DNA from: Gammaproteobacteria bacterium LSUCC0112
GTDB taxonomy: Bacteria > Pseudomonadota > Gammaproteobacteria > Pseudomonadales > Pseudohongiellaceae
NCBI GenBank assembly: GCA_004535785.1
Contig: SPIB01000002.1
Location: forward strand, 664,058-722,422
Reading direction: 5' to 3'
Length of the DNA: 58,365 bases
The notes under the pieces were generated by a model. The model was not told where the DNA came from, did not search any database, and was given only the letters and a program-made list of their open reading frames with translations. Shown piece by piece: positions 28,877 to 37,362 of the stretch (the first letter of the stretch is position 1; each line of letters begins with the position of its first letter). Made by a program: the position numbers and the translations under genes.

Positions 28877-29918
28877 TGTATCTCCTCGTGCGGGTCGCCA
28901 GATCAATCAACAGGGCTTCCAGCCGGTTCCAATAGTCCACTTCCAGATAATTCACTTTCTGATTGCGAAGAATAAAGATTTCACGTTCTATGGTTTGCAT
29001 TTCTGACTGCAGGCGGATGGCTTCGGGTGATGTCTTCTGCACGCCGGCGCTGATCACATTCAGATAAGCAATTTCAGCCAACAATCCATCGGGTTGCCCG
29101 GTGCCCGGTTCACGACTGAACAGGCCATCCCCGGAGTCGTCCAATACTGCGTTTTCAGTGGAAAGCCGGCCCTGATCGCTGTACCACTGCGCCACCCGGC
29201 CACTGGCATGATTAAACGCTTCGAGAACTGATACCCGTCCGTTTCTGTCGATATCCGCGCGTTTTTCTTGCAGAGCTGCCACCAGAAAACCGCCAAACAC
29301 CGGATCGTAGCGTTCGGCGGCGGAACGTGTTGCTGACACCACAACGCGGCCGAGGACTGATAACGCCCTTGAAAACTCGAAACTGGCACTGGTGGTGTTA
29401 AATATCACGATGTCGACCCCGGCAAGTGGTGCCAGCAAACCGGCTAGGTCATTACCGGTCATATCCGGCCCCACATTGTTAAATTTTGCGTCGCCAAAGG
29501 TACTGGAGCCATGACCAAACAAAAACACTGTCAACTGGTCGCCGGGGGCACTGTCCTCTGCAATACGGTCTACCGCTGCCGTGATGTCCTCAATTTGTGA
29601 TCCACCACTGACGATGGCGGCCGCATTGCCAACATTGCTGCCATCATCGATCAACAACTCAATAGCATTGCCCACGTATCCGTAATCGGCCAGTAAACTG
29701 GCGTGCAAGTCAGTCGCCCAGCCACGCATGCGCTGACGAATTTCATCGGAGGCGGCCGCACCGACGATGATCAGGGCAAACTTGTTGTTATCCGGCGTTT
29801 GCTGGAACCAGGGCGTATCCTCGGCACCAGAACCCTGCAGCCCCCCCGGTTGCCCGGCCGTCTGCGCGTGCAATGACATGCAGCACAACATTGTCAAAAG
29901 GACCACCAATCGCATCAT
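28863..29918 (-). CDS. Caspase/C13-like fold protein, catalytic Cys not evident
   Basis: A 351-residue protein. ATG 29918 overlaps the VWA gene's stop (ATGA). A signal peptide is visible (MMRLVVLLTMLCCMSLHA). The domain resembles the legumain/caspase-like family: a NNKFALIIVGAAAS first strand, QLTVFLFGHGSS with the catalytic-type histidine near residue 136, and DIVIFNTTSASFEF where the second catalytic strand ends. At that point active members have cysteine; here the residues are N-T-T-S-A-S, so protease activity is doubtful. The C-terminal third (DIDRNGRVSVLEAFNHA, then a basic helix QTIEREIFILRNQKVNYLEVDYWNRLE) looks EF-hand-like and helical. Function unknown. Confidence 0.75.
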   Translation of the reverse strand: MMRLVVLLTMLCCMSLHAQTAGQPGGLQGSGAEDTPWFQQTPDNNKFALIIVGAAASDEIRQRMRGWATDLHASLLADYGYVGNAIELLIDDGSNVGNAAAIVSGGSQIEDITAAVDRIAEDSAPGDQLTVFLFGHGSSTFGDAKFNNVGPDMTGNDLAGLLAPLAGVDIVIFNTTSASFEFSRALSVLGRVVVSATRSAAERYDPVFGGFLVAALQEKRADIDRNGRVSVLEAFNHASGRVAQWYSDQGRLSTENAVLDDSGDGLFSREPGTGQPDGLLAEIAYLNVISAGVQKTSPEAIRLQSEMQTIEREIFILRNQKVNYLEVDYWNRLEALLIDLATRTRRYNDLP

Positions 29919-32215
29919 GATAACCCCCGATACCGACGCGCCATCCAATCCATACACATCAATGCGATTAACAAGGCAAGCAGCCAGGGGCGATCCCAGA
30001 GATCTTCCTGAACCTCGCGTGAATACGCACCCGGCACATGATCAATATCGTTAATCAGTTGCTGTGACGCGGACAGATCGTAATAGCGGCCGCCGCCAAT
30101 GTCGGCAATTCGGGACAACATGCCGGCATCACGACCCGCGTTATTAAATTCTCGCAATGACGGAGTGACCACAAATGCCGCGGGTTTTTCGGTTTCCAGA
30201 CCCGTGCCGGCGGCACTGGCGACGTCTACCAGTACGCGATAAACCCCTTCATCACTGGCTTCAAAACGACTGACATAGGTGCCATCCTGATTGATGTCCC
30301 ACTCCATGGCCACATCAACCGCATTGCCCAGCGGGTCCGTGCGTTGTATCCACAATGAGGCATTGTTGTCTGGTTTGTATTCGGCATCGAGCACCTTGAC
30401 TGACACATCGACGGTGTCACCGGCATTGTAAAACGGTTTGTCAAACGTGATGCTCACCCGCTCCATGGCGCCTTGTGCCAACCAGCGCAGCATCTGACGC
30501 CATAATCGTTCGTGTGATTCATCCTCGGCGGCCATCAGCATCTGCCAACGCCAGGTGCTGGCGGTATTGATATTCATGCTGCGGCCGCTGCCATAACGTT
30601 GGGTCGCGATCACCGGCAGTGCCTGATTCTGATGTTGCAGCGCCGGGTGCTCGAGCAGCACGGTGGCGCCGGGTTTGGCACGCCCGGTCACGTAGACGCC
30701 TTGCAGCGCGGGCAATTCACTCCACAATCGACGGTTAACGGCGTCATCACTGTCGAGCCGCAGTAACTCTGAAAACTCACCCGCTGCTGTTAAACGGGGA
30801 GCAAACAACTCCCCCGTCGCATGGGTGCCTCGACGGATACCGCCTTGCAGGTAAGCCGGCAACGTATCAGCGCGGCTTAATGACAGCGGCAGAATATCAG
30901 CAATTACACTGTCCACAAACGCATCATCCAGCATGCCGGCCACCAGCAACCCGCCGCCACGTTCGGCGACAAAATTCTGCAGCATCAACAATTGTTCGTC
31001 GGTGAAAAAGTCCCGGCTGATATCACCGAGCACAATGGCCTCGTACTGATAAAGATCTTCTACACGGGTTGGAAAACCGCCACTGAGTTCCAGCGGTGTA
31101 TTGATACCTTGCCGATAAAAGCGACCTGGCCCGGTGCGCAGGTAAGAGGCCAGTCTGAGACTGGTATCACTTTCAACGGCACGGCGGATAAATTTGAATT
31201 CGTTTCGTGGATGGCCATCCACATACAGCACATTCAGCGGAGGTCGCTCGCTGTTATCGACCAGAAACTGGTAGCGGTTGTTCTGCAACACAATTTCGCC
31301 ATCCTGCTCATCGATACGCAATTCGTACAGGATAGGTTCCTTGCGCTCCGGGCTGATTTCCAGCTCGATACGGCGACTGCCTTCGTCACCCAAGGTCACC
31401 AGGCGGGACGCCACTTCCGTGTCGCCGTCCATCACACGCAGATTTAACGGGCGACCACTGTAACCCTGCTGACTGACATCCACCTGCACATCAAACACAC
31501 TGTTGTCCAGAATGGTCTGCGACGCGGACACGTTACTGATGCCGACATCACGCGGAATCTGTTCTTGTCCAACACCCACCGTAAACACCGGGATCTGGCG
31601 CGCTGCAAAATCTCTTGCACTCAATAAAGGATCCGTATCCGCGTTGTCAGCACCATCACTGATCATCACCACGGCACTCAGGGGCAAACCACCCAATTGA
31701 TCAGCCACCTGACGCATGGCCTGTTCAAGACTGGAGCTGTTGCCCTGAGCAGTCAGTTCCGACGCATCACCCACCCGACGCACGGACTGGTTAAATGCAA
31801 AGGTACGAACCTGGTAACGATCGGCGAGTCCCGCCACAATGCCACCCTCACCATACAAGGCATCAGCAATGGCCTGTTGCCGGGACTCAAAACCGGCCAC
31901 ATCAGCAATTTGCATACTGGCAGAATCATCAACCAGCACGGCGAGATAAGTCTCCTGAGGATTGACTTCGAAGGTGGTGATGATCGGGCGCATCAGCAAC
32001 AATAGCAGCAGCATCAATACCGCTGAGCGCAGGCCAATCAACAGGTTTTTCCATCGGCGGGTGATTGGCCGTGTTGTGCGGCGATACAACAACCACACCA
32101 CGGCAGGAATCATCAAAAACAGTAATAACGTGATGAGCGGATGCGGCCCATAAGCGAAGTCAAACCGACCATCACGAATAGCGTCCAAAACATATGCATC
32201 CAGAAAAAAACTCAT
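29915..32215 (-). CDS. VWA-domain membrane protein with amidotransferase-like fold
   Basis: A 766-residue inner-membrane protein. Helices lie near 27-44 and 57-76, followed by a VWA domain with MIDAS D96-x-S98-x-S100 (VLVDDSASM) and VVMISDGADNAD. A beta-rich region (SNVSASQTILDNSVFDVQVDVS) is followed by a class I amidotransferase-like domain (LNVLYVDGHPRNEFKFIRRAV, LQNFVAERGGGLLVAGM), Ig-like strands (VSITFDKPFYNAGDTVDVSVKV) and a C-terminal helix (WLLALLIALMCMDWMARR). The plan parallels the BatA-like protein at the other end of the operon, suggesting an ancient paralog pair. The start is 42 bases after the DUF4175 gene; downstream it overlaps the caspase-fold gene by four bases. Confidence 0.83.
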   Translation of the reverse strand: MSFFLDAYVLDAIRDGRFDFAYGPHPLITLLLFLMIPAVVWLLYRRTTRPITRRWKNLLIGLRSAVLMLLLLLLMRPIITTFEVNPQETYLAVLVDDSASMQIADVAGFESRQQAIADALYGEGGIVAGLADRYQVRTFAFNQSVRRVGDASELTAQGNSSSLEQAMRQVADQLGGLPLSAVVMISDGADNADTDPLLSARDFAARQIPVFTVGVGQEQIPRDVGISNVSASQTILDNSVFDVQVDVSQQGYSGRPLNLRVMDGDTEVASRLVTLGDEGSRRIELEISPERKEPILYELRIDEQDGEIVLQNNRYQFLVDNSERPPLNVLYVDGHPRNEFKFIRRAVESDTSLRLASYLRTGPGRFYRQGINTPLELSGGFPTRVEDLYQYEAIVLGDISRDFFTDEQLLMLQNFVAERGGGLLVAGMLDDAFVDSVIADILPLSLSRADTLPAYLQGGIRRGTHATGELFAPRLTAAGEFSELLRLDSDDAVNRRLWSELPALQGVYVTGRAKPGATVLLEHPALQHQNQALPVIATQRYGSGRSMNINTASTWRWQMLMAAEDESHERLWRQMLRWLAQGAMERVSITFDKPFYNAGDTVDVSVKVLDAEYKPDNNASLWIQRTDPLGNAVDVAMEWDINQDGTYVSRFEASDEGVYRVLVDVASAAGTGLETEKPAAFVVTPSLREFNNAGRDAGMLSRIADIGGGRYYDLSASQQLINDIDHVPGAYSREVQEDLWDRPWLLALLIALMCMDWMARRYRGLS

Positions 32216-32257
32216 CGTAACTCTACTGACTCTCTTGTTTACTGCATCGGGTTACAT

Positions 32258-35200
32258 CTATTGAGCAGGGGCTGTCTGTGTTTGTGATCCTGTTTCTGAC
32301 AGGGCACGATAATAGGACTCCACCAACTGCCTGTACTGATCAGGAATGTCCTCTTCAGAGACACTGAACAAGCGTCTGCTGATCTGCGCGAGTTCGGCCC
32401 GGGCGCGCAAATCACTTTCCAGTTCAATCAGCGGCTGCAATAAACCACGCAACAACTCTGGCTGGTTCATGAACTGCTCTAGGGACTGCCGGGTGATTTC
32501 GCTGCTGATTGAGCGTGCGTTACCCCACAACGCAGCCTCGCCGGGCGCGGGTATGCCACCCAGACCGTTGCGCTGTTGTGGGTCATCGGGGCCACCGGCC
32601 AATTGACCGCCACCACCAGCTTGTTGCTGACCTTGTTGACCTTGTTGACCCTGTTGGCCACGCTGACCTTGTTGTCCTTGCTGACCTTGCTGACCTTGTT
32701 GTGCCAACTGCTGCGCCTGTTGCCCACGCTGGCTCTGCTGCGGTGTGCCCTGCTGTCTGGGCTGCTGGCCACCCTGATCAAGCTGCTGGGCCAACTGTTG
32801 CGCCAATTGCTGCGATCGCGCCAGTTGTTCGCGCATCTCTGCAATGGACGCGTCACCGGATTGGCCGGCCTGACGGGCATCAATCTCAGACTGCAGTTGC
32901 TCCAGCTGCTGACGCAAGGCGCTGGCATCGGCTGCGGCCTGCATGACCGGATCCTGTCCGGATTGCGCCGGCGCTTGCCCACCAGCTCCCAGCGCTTGCA
33001 GATTTCTATCCAGATCATTCAAGGCATCTGCGACTTCCTGCTCGATATCGATGGCCAGATTGACCATGCCGTTACGCAGCACCCGGTTGGCCGTATCCAT
33101 CTGATCGGTCAGTGGCCGAATGGCACGATTGGCCTGCTGCGCCTGAGATAACAGCTGCTGCTCCTCATTGCTGGCCCTCGCGATCACCGCACGCAACATG
33201 CGCTCTATTTCGGCCAGTTCCTGACGGTTGCGCTCCTGCTGCTGAACCAGTTCCTGCACGTCTTCGGAATTGCTGGCGGCCTGTCGGGTCTGCCCCAATC
33301 CCTGTTGTTGTGCCAGCTGCTGTAATGCCTGTTGCAGTTCACGCTGTTGTTGAATGAGCTGTTGACCGCGCTGGGCAATATTCTGGGCCAACTGATTGGC
33401 AGAATTGGCTGGTTGCTGTGCCATCTGGCGCTGTTGCTCGCGCAAGCTCTCCAAGGCCCGTTGACTGCGAGCCGCTGCCTGAGCAGGCGAATCCGCTTGC
33501 GCAGCTTCCTGCATCTGCTGCAGCGCCCGTTGTATGTCCTCGTTGCTGGCCTGACTGTTGGCTTGTTGGCCACCCTGCTGCTGCGAATTTTGGGCTTGTT
33601 GCATCTGCTGACGTCGATTCATCTGTTGCTGCAGTTGCGCCAACTCGGTGCTCAGTTGCTCCTGCTCGCGGCGCAAACGCTCCAGTTCACGTCGGCGCTG
33701 TTCCTCTTCAAGGTCTTCCATGCGCCGCGCCAGATTACGTTGGGCGCGTGTCAGACTTTCCTGCCGACGCGCCAGTTCCTCGAGGCGACTGGCCTCTTCG
33801 GTATTCTGCTGTTGGCCACCACCCGCCTGACGCGGCGTTTCATAGCGGTTTTCATTCTGTCCCATTTCCATGTCGAACAATTCGCGCAGATCCTCGCGCT
33901 CCTGCTGACCGCCGCCTCCGCCGCCTCCACCGGCCTGTTGCCGCTGGAAGTTCACATCGGTGCGATTGATTTCGGCTTCAGCACGCAACACCATTTGCAG
34001 CGCCTGTTGTTCCGGCTGCATGGCCGTGGTCAGCGCCTGAGCGTCAAGTTGCCCGGCTGCCAGCTCCATCTGCTCAATGGCGCGTTGCAAATGTGTCACG
34101 GCGTTGCCAAAGCTGTCGTCTGCAAAATCGAGACGCTCCGACAATCGTTCGATCGACATGCGGGCACGTTTCATGGCGTCACGTTGCGAATCAGCCAGCA
34201 CCGCCACATCGTCATCAAATTGTTGCTGATCCATGGTCAGTTGTTGCTGACGAAGGCGCCAGGTGGCTGCAATGATATCTTTCTGTAAGGTGACCAGCGC
34301 ACTGCTGTTGTCATCGCCGCCACCACCTCCACCGCCACCACCTCCTTGTTGGCCGCCCGCTGCACGACGAAATTCCTGATCCGTCGGCACCACTTGCAGG
34401 AAGTAAATATCAGAGACAACCTGCTGCGCCCCGCGCAAGGCATTGTTGTCAGCCAGCGTCATGTAATAGCTGACAAAATCACCAGGCTGAACAGCCAGAT
34501 CTTCCATAAATATCATCTGGTTACCGGTGATATTTCGAGTTTGTTCGGTTGGCAGAAAATCGATAGCCTGCTCGTCCGTCCCCACTACACTGTAATGCAG
34601 CTGAAACTCGCTTAAACCGTAATCATCCGTGGCTTCTACCTGCAAAATCACTTCTTCAAGCGGCATAACATCCTGATCACGGCCCGGACTGTGCAGCGCC
34701 AACACCGGCGGTTGATCCGGAATGGCGCGGATATAAAACACATCGGCATCTTCGGTGCGCAAACGATCGAAGTCAGTCGCCTCAATGCGATAACCGGTAT
34801 CACGTGACACCGTCAGTGAGGCGGAGCCCGTCAACCCATCCACCGTCAGTGGAACACGGCTGTCATCATCAAACACGATCTCGGCCTGTTGCACTGCTTT
34901 GTTAAACGTCACCTGTAATGCGACGTCGGTACCTTCCGGGGCAACCATGTCTCCGCCATCTGCTTCGACCAGATCCTCCATGCCGGTGTAATCAGGAAAG
35001 TCATAGGCAAGATCAATTTGCTCAGCGCGGGGTAAATCATAGAGAGTGATGGTGTATTGCTGGCTGCGCAGCTCTCCATCAGGGCCATCAGCCTGATCAA
35101 CACTGACGTAATAAACCAGCTCATCCTGCACTGACGGCATGTAGTAAGACCAGGCTGCGCCGTTGCTGCCGCTGCCTTCTTCACGCATGGCCACGTCAAA

Positions 35201-35968
35201 CCAGTTGAGTTGATCGGATTGCATGCGCAAGCGGACATTGGCCGGGGCGCCGTTTTCTATCCGAACATTGATACTGGCGGAGCGGCCACGCTGCATCCGG
35301 ATATCACCGGGCTCAACGGTAATCACCAGCGCAAGTGCTTCAGCGGGCGATTCTGGTTCGGCGACGTCTACAACAACCGGCCGCAGGGAAAATGGCCACA
35401 ATAATTGAGCACCGGCTCGCATCAACGCGTCGGAGCTGATAAACGCGATCACGGTTACCAGCGTTGCAGTGGCCGCCAATGACACAGATACCAGGGGCGC
35501 GCGGCGGTCAGACACCTGCTGTAACTGCTGTTCCTGATCACGCAGATGCACTTCTGCATCCACCCAGAGCTGTTCAACAAACTGCGCGGAGACCCCGGCT
35601 CTTTTGGAGGCATCACTGTCCGGTGAAAATTCGAGTGACGTTAACAGACGCTGTTCAAGATCCGGCATGCGCGATTCAATAATGCCAGCAAGCTGGCGGT
35701 CGTCCGCGCGCAGCCTGCGCAGTGCCCGGCCGTAGCGCCAAAGTACCGCGACACTGACCCCGCCGCTGATCAGCAGTAACAGCAGTTGTAAGGCAAAGGC
35801 ATCCGGCAACCATAATCCGATCAGACTCATGCCCAGCACAAGTGCTGCCATCGCGATCAGCAAAAGACCCGTCTGGTGCAGAAACACCAGTAAGGTGCGA
35901 CGACGACCAACTGCTGCCAGGCTGGCTCGTAGATTTTCTATGGTGGCGTGCGACGATTGATTCAACAT
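32258..35968 (-). CDS. Giant DUF4175 protein with Gln- and Gly-rich tracts
   Basis: A 1236-residue protein, first in the eight-gene operon. Two helices (about 26-48 and 56-77) and a third near 170-190 anchor it; the part between 200 and 530 is beta-rich with Ig-like segments (YDFPDYTGMEDLVEADGG, EEVILQVEATDDYGLSEFQLHY), as in DUF4175. The C-terminal 700 residues are highly helical and biased: arginine/glutamate coiled coils near 720-790, long glutamine-rich stretches, polyglycine runs near 545 and 680, and GQQ-type tandem triplets near 1090-1125. These tracts are encoded by short DNA repeats but the frame is intact throughout. The likely topology is cytoplasmic N-terminus and large periplasmic domain. 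Function unknown. Confidence 0.85.
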   Translation of the reverse strand: MLNQSSHATIENLRASLAAVGRRRTLLVFLHQTGLLLIAMAALVLGMSLIGLWLPDAFALQLLLLLISGGVSVAVLWRYGRALRRLRADDRQLAGIIESRMPDLEQRLLTSLEFSPDSDASKRAGVSAQFVEQLWVDAEVHLRDQEQQLQQVSDRRAPLVSVSLAATATLVTVIAFISSDALMRAGAQLLWPFSLRPVVVDVAEPESPAEALALVITVEPGDIRMQRGRSASINVRIENGAPANVRLRMQSDQLNWFDVAMREEGSGSNGAAWSYYMPSVQDELVYYVSVDQADGPDGELRSQQYTITLYDLPRAEQIDLAYDFPDYTGMEDLVEADGGDMVAPEGTDVALQVTFNKAVQQAEIVFDDDSRVPLTVDGLTGSASLTVSRDTGYRIEATDFDRLRTEDADVFYIRAIPDQPPVLALHSPGRDQDVMPLEEVILQVEATDDYGLSEFQLHYSVVGTDEQAIDFLPTEQTRNITGNQMIFMEDLAVQPGDFVSYYMTLADNNALRGAQQVVSDIYFLQVVPTDQEFRRAAGGQQGGGGGGGGGGDDNSSALVTLQKDIIAATWRLRQQQLTMDQQQFDDDVAVLADSQRDAMKRARMSIERLSERLDFADDSFGNAVTHLQRAIEQMELAAGQLDAQALTTAMQPEQQALQMVLRAEAEINRTDVNFQRQQAGGGGGGGGQQEREDLRELFDMEMGQNENRYETPRQAGGGQQQNTEEASRLEELARRQESLTRAQRNLARRMEDLEEEQRRRELERLRREQEQLSTELAQLQQQMNRRQQMQQAQNSQQQGGQQANSQASNEDIQRALQQMQEAAQADSPAQAAARSQRALESLREQQRQMAQQPANSANQLAQNIAQRGQQLIQQQRELQQALQQLAQQQGLGQTRQAASNSEDVQELVQQQERNRQELAEIERMLRAVIARASNEEQQLLSQAQQANRAIRPLTDQMDTANRVLRNGMVNLAIDIEQEVADALNDLDRNLQALGAGGQAPAQSGQDPVMQAAADASALRQQLEQLQSEIDARQAGQSGDASIAEMREQLARSQQLAQQLAQQLDQGGQQPRQQGTPQQSQRGQQAQQLAQQGQQGQQGQQGQRGQQGQQGQQGQQQAGGGGQLAGGPDDPQQRNGLGGIPAPGEAALWGNARSISSEITRQSLEQFMNQPELLRGLLQPLIELESDLRARAELAQISRRLFSVSEEDIPDQYRQLVESYYRALSETGSQTQTAPAQ
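32621..32703. repeat. In-frame 9-base tandem repeat in DUF4175 gene
   Basis: About nine imperfect copies of a 9-base unit close to CTTGTTGAC encode alternating G-Q-Q triplets on the minus strand. Unit variants (CTTGCTGAC, CTGTTGGCC, CTTGTTGTC) show older divergence. Copy number changes here would stay in frame, so this may be a length-variable linker. Confidence 0.85.
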
Positions 35969-36118
35969 AATCAGGCGGCTCTGTTCCGGAATTACAGGAC
36001 TGATACGTTCACTGGCAGCCAGCGGTTTTTATTCTCACCTTCCGCTCAACTATCCCATTACTGGACCGGACAAGGCAAGCAAATCTGTCGTGGACGACGC
36101 TCGGTCTGACGACAGTCA

Positions 36119-36703
36119 TCAGGCTCGCAAAAACGGCTTGTAATAGTCTGAATTTTCAGGAAATACATGAATATCAGCGTCTCTCATGGCCTGACAGAGC
36201 TGAGCCAAACCGTTATACGGCAACATACTTTTTAAGGTGTGCGCTGTTGGAATCGGCAGTCGGATGTGGCCATCAGCATGCGCCTGAAGTGCTGCCGCCG
36301 GACTTAGCCACTGGTAATCGAGAATCTCATCGTCATCAACAACAATGTCGACCAATTCAAACAGGGGACACAAAAAAAACCAGGTAGCGTAGCGACGGGG
36401 CAATCCGGGTGGCGTTGTCCAGTGCGCGATATGAATCAGTTGATCGGGTGCGATCTGTAAACCGGCCTCCTCCTGCGTTTCGCGAATACAGGCGTTCACC
36501 GCGGCCAGATAGTCGGCCTCGCACTCGGCCAGCGCGTCGCGCTGCGCCGGGTAGTCGCAGGCATCCACTTTGCCACCCGGAAATACCCAGGCACCGCCCT
36601 CAAACGTCAGGGCGGAATTGCGGCGCAGCAACAGTGTCTGAACACCGTCGCTGGTTTCGCGCACAATTACAACCGTGCTGGCGGGCCTGGGCGTCATGGG
36701 CAT
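36119..36703 (-). CDS. Nudix hydrolase
   Basis: A 194-residue protein; ATG 36703 has AAGGA seven bases upstream. The Nudix box is split by a loop: WVFPGGKVDACDYP, then after about 25 residues AAVNACIRETQEEAGL, which gives the R-E-x-x-E-E-x-G core that binds magnesium. This spacing is like that of NUDT7/NUDT19-type hydrolases acting on CoA or acyl-CoA esters. The C-terminal part (IHIAHWTTPPGLPRRYATWFFLC) is also in that style. It lies 20 bases downstream of the glutathione transferase gene and is likely the last gene of the acyl-CoA ligase/GST operon, which fits a CoA-ester role, though the substrate is inferred. Confidence 0.85.
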   Translation of the reverse strand: MPMTPRPASTVVIVRETSDGVQTLLLRRNSALTFEGGAWVFPGGKVDACDYPAQRDALAECEADYLAAVNACIRETQEEAGLQIAPDQLIHIAHWTTPPGLPRRYATWFFLCPLFELVDIVVDDDEILDYQWLSPAAALQAHADGHIRLPIPTAHTLKSMLPYNGLAQLCQAMRDADIHVFPENSDYYKPFLRA

Positions 36704-36723
36704 TGTTTTTCCTTGCTCAACGG

Positions 36724-37362
36724 TCAGACTTTGGGCAGCGAGGCTTTTGCCTGATGTTCACGAATCGTTTTGACAGAGTCGCGTTTTTCAAGCAATGCCA
36801 GTAGCTCTTTGACACCCGGTTCCGTTGAAAAGACATCCCAGTTCAGCGCCTTTTTGGTGACACGAGTGACGAGCCCGACACTGAACAGGAAGTAGAAATC
36901 CGCGTAACTCATTTCGTTGCCTGCCAGGTAAGGGTCATATTTGGCAAGTTTTGCCAACGCAGCAAAGCCTTTTTGCAGTTCTTTACGCACGGACTCTTTG
37001 AGTTCGTCGCTGGCCGGCCGGCCAAAAAATACATCGCCATACAGGCGGCGCGCCGGCAACTCGATATACAGTTCAAGGTAACGAATCAACTCCCGCACCT
37101 TGGCACGCTCGAACGGATCCACTGGATAAAACGACGGCCCCAAACCAAGACTGTCCAGGTAATCGATGATGACCTCGGTTTCAGTGAGGAAACCCTGTTC
37201 AGTTTCAATACACGGCACCTTGCCCATTGGGCTGCGCGCCAGATAGTCACTTTCCTGATTGGGGAGCACCGTGACTTCCTCAAATTCCATGCCTTTTTCC
37301 AACAGGACCATTTTCACCATGTTGTAGTAGTTACTGAGGGCAAATCCATAAAGTTTGATCAT
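36724..37362 (-). CDS. Glutathione S-transferase family protein
   Basis: A 212-residue protein. The thioredoxin-like N-terminal domain shows MIKLYGFALSNYYNMVKMVLLEKG, the cis-proline in MGKVPCIET and the ETEVIIDYLD glutathione-binding helix; the helical C-terminal domain has the N-capping-like YDPYLAGNEMSYADFYFLF. The active-site residue at the first helix is probably Ser or Tyr in SNYYN. Its ATG overlaps the stop of the acyl-CoA ligase gene by one base (TAATG), so the two are translationally coupled. It may detoxify electrophiles or assist lipid metabolism; the specific substrate is not visible. Confidence 0.9.
   Translation of the reverse strand: MIKLYGFALSNYYNMVKMVLLEKGMEFEEVTVLPNQESDYLARSPMGKVPCIETEQGFLTETEVIIDYLDSLGLGPSFYPVDPFERAKVRELIRYLELYIELPARRLYGDVFFGRPASDELKESVRKELQKGFAALAKLAKYDPYLAGNEMSYADFYFLFSVGLVTRVTKKALNWDVFSTEPGVKELLALLEKRDSVKTIREHQAKASLPKV

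Noticed and set aside
32621-32703. CRISPR or minisatellite array.
   Set aside because: The units are 9 bases, contiguous and in frame with the DUF4175 protein; there are no spacers.
33332-34288. A long plus-strand open frame rich in leucine and arginine opposite the DUF4175 gene.
   Set aside because: It mirrors the glutamine-rich coding strand, where CAG/CAA codons avoid stops on the opposite strand; no ribosome site or family.
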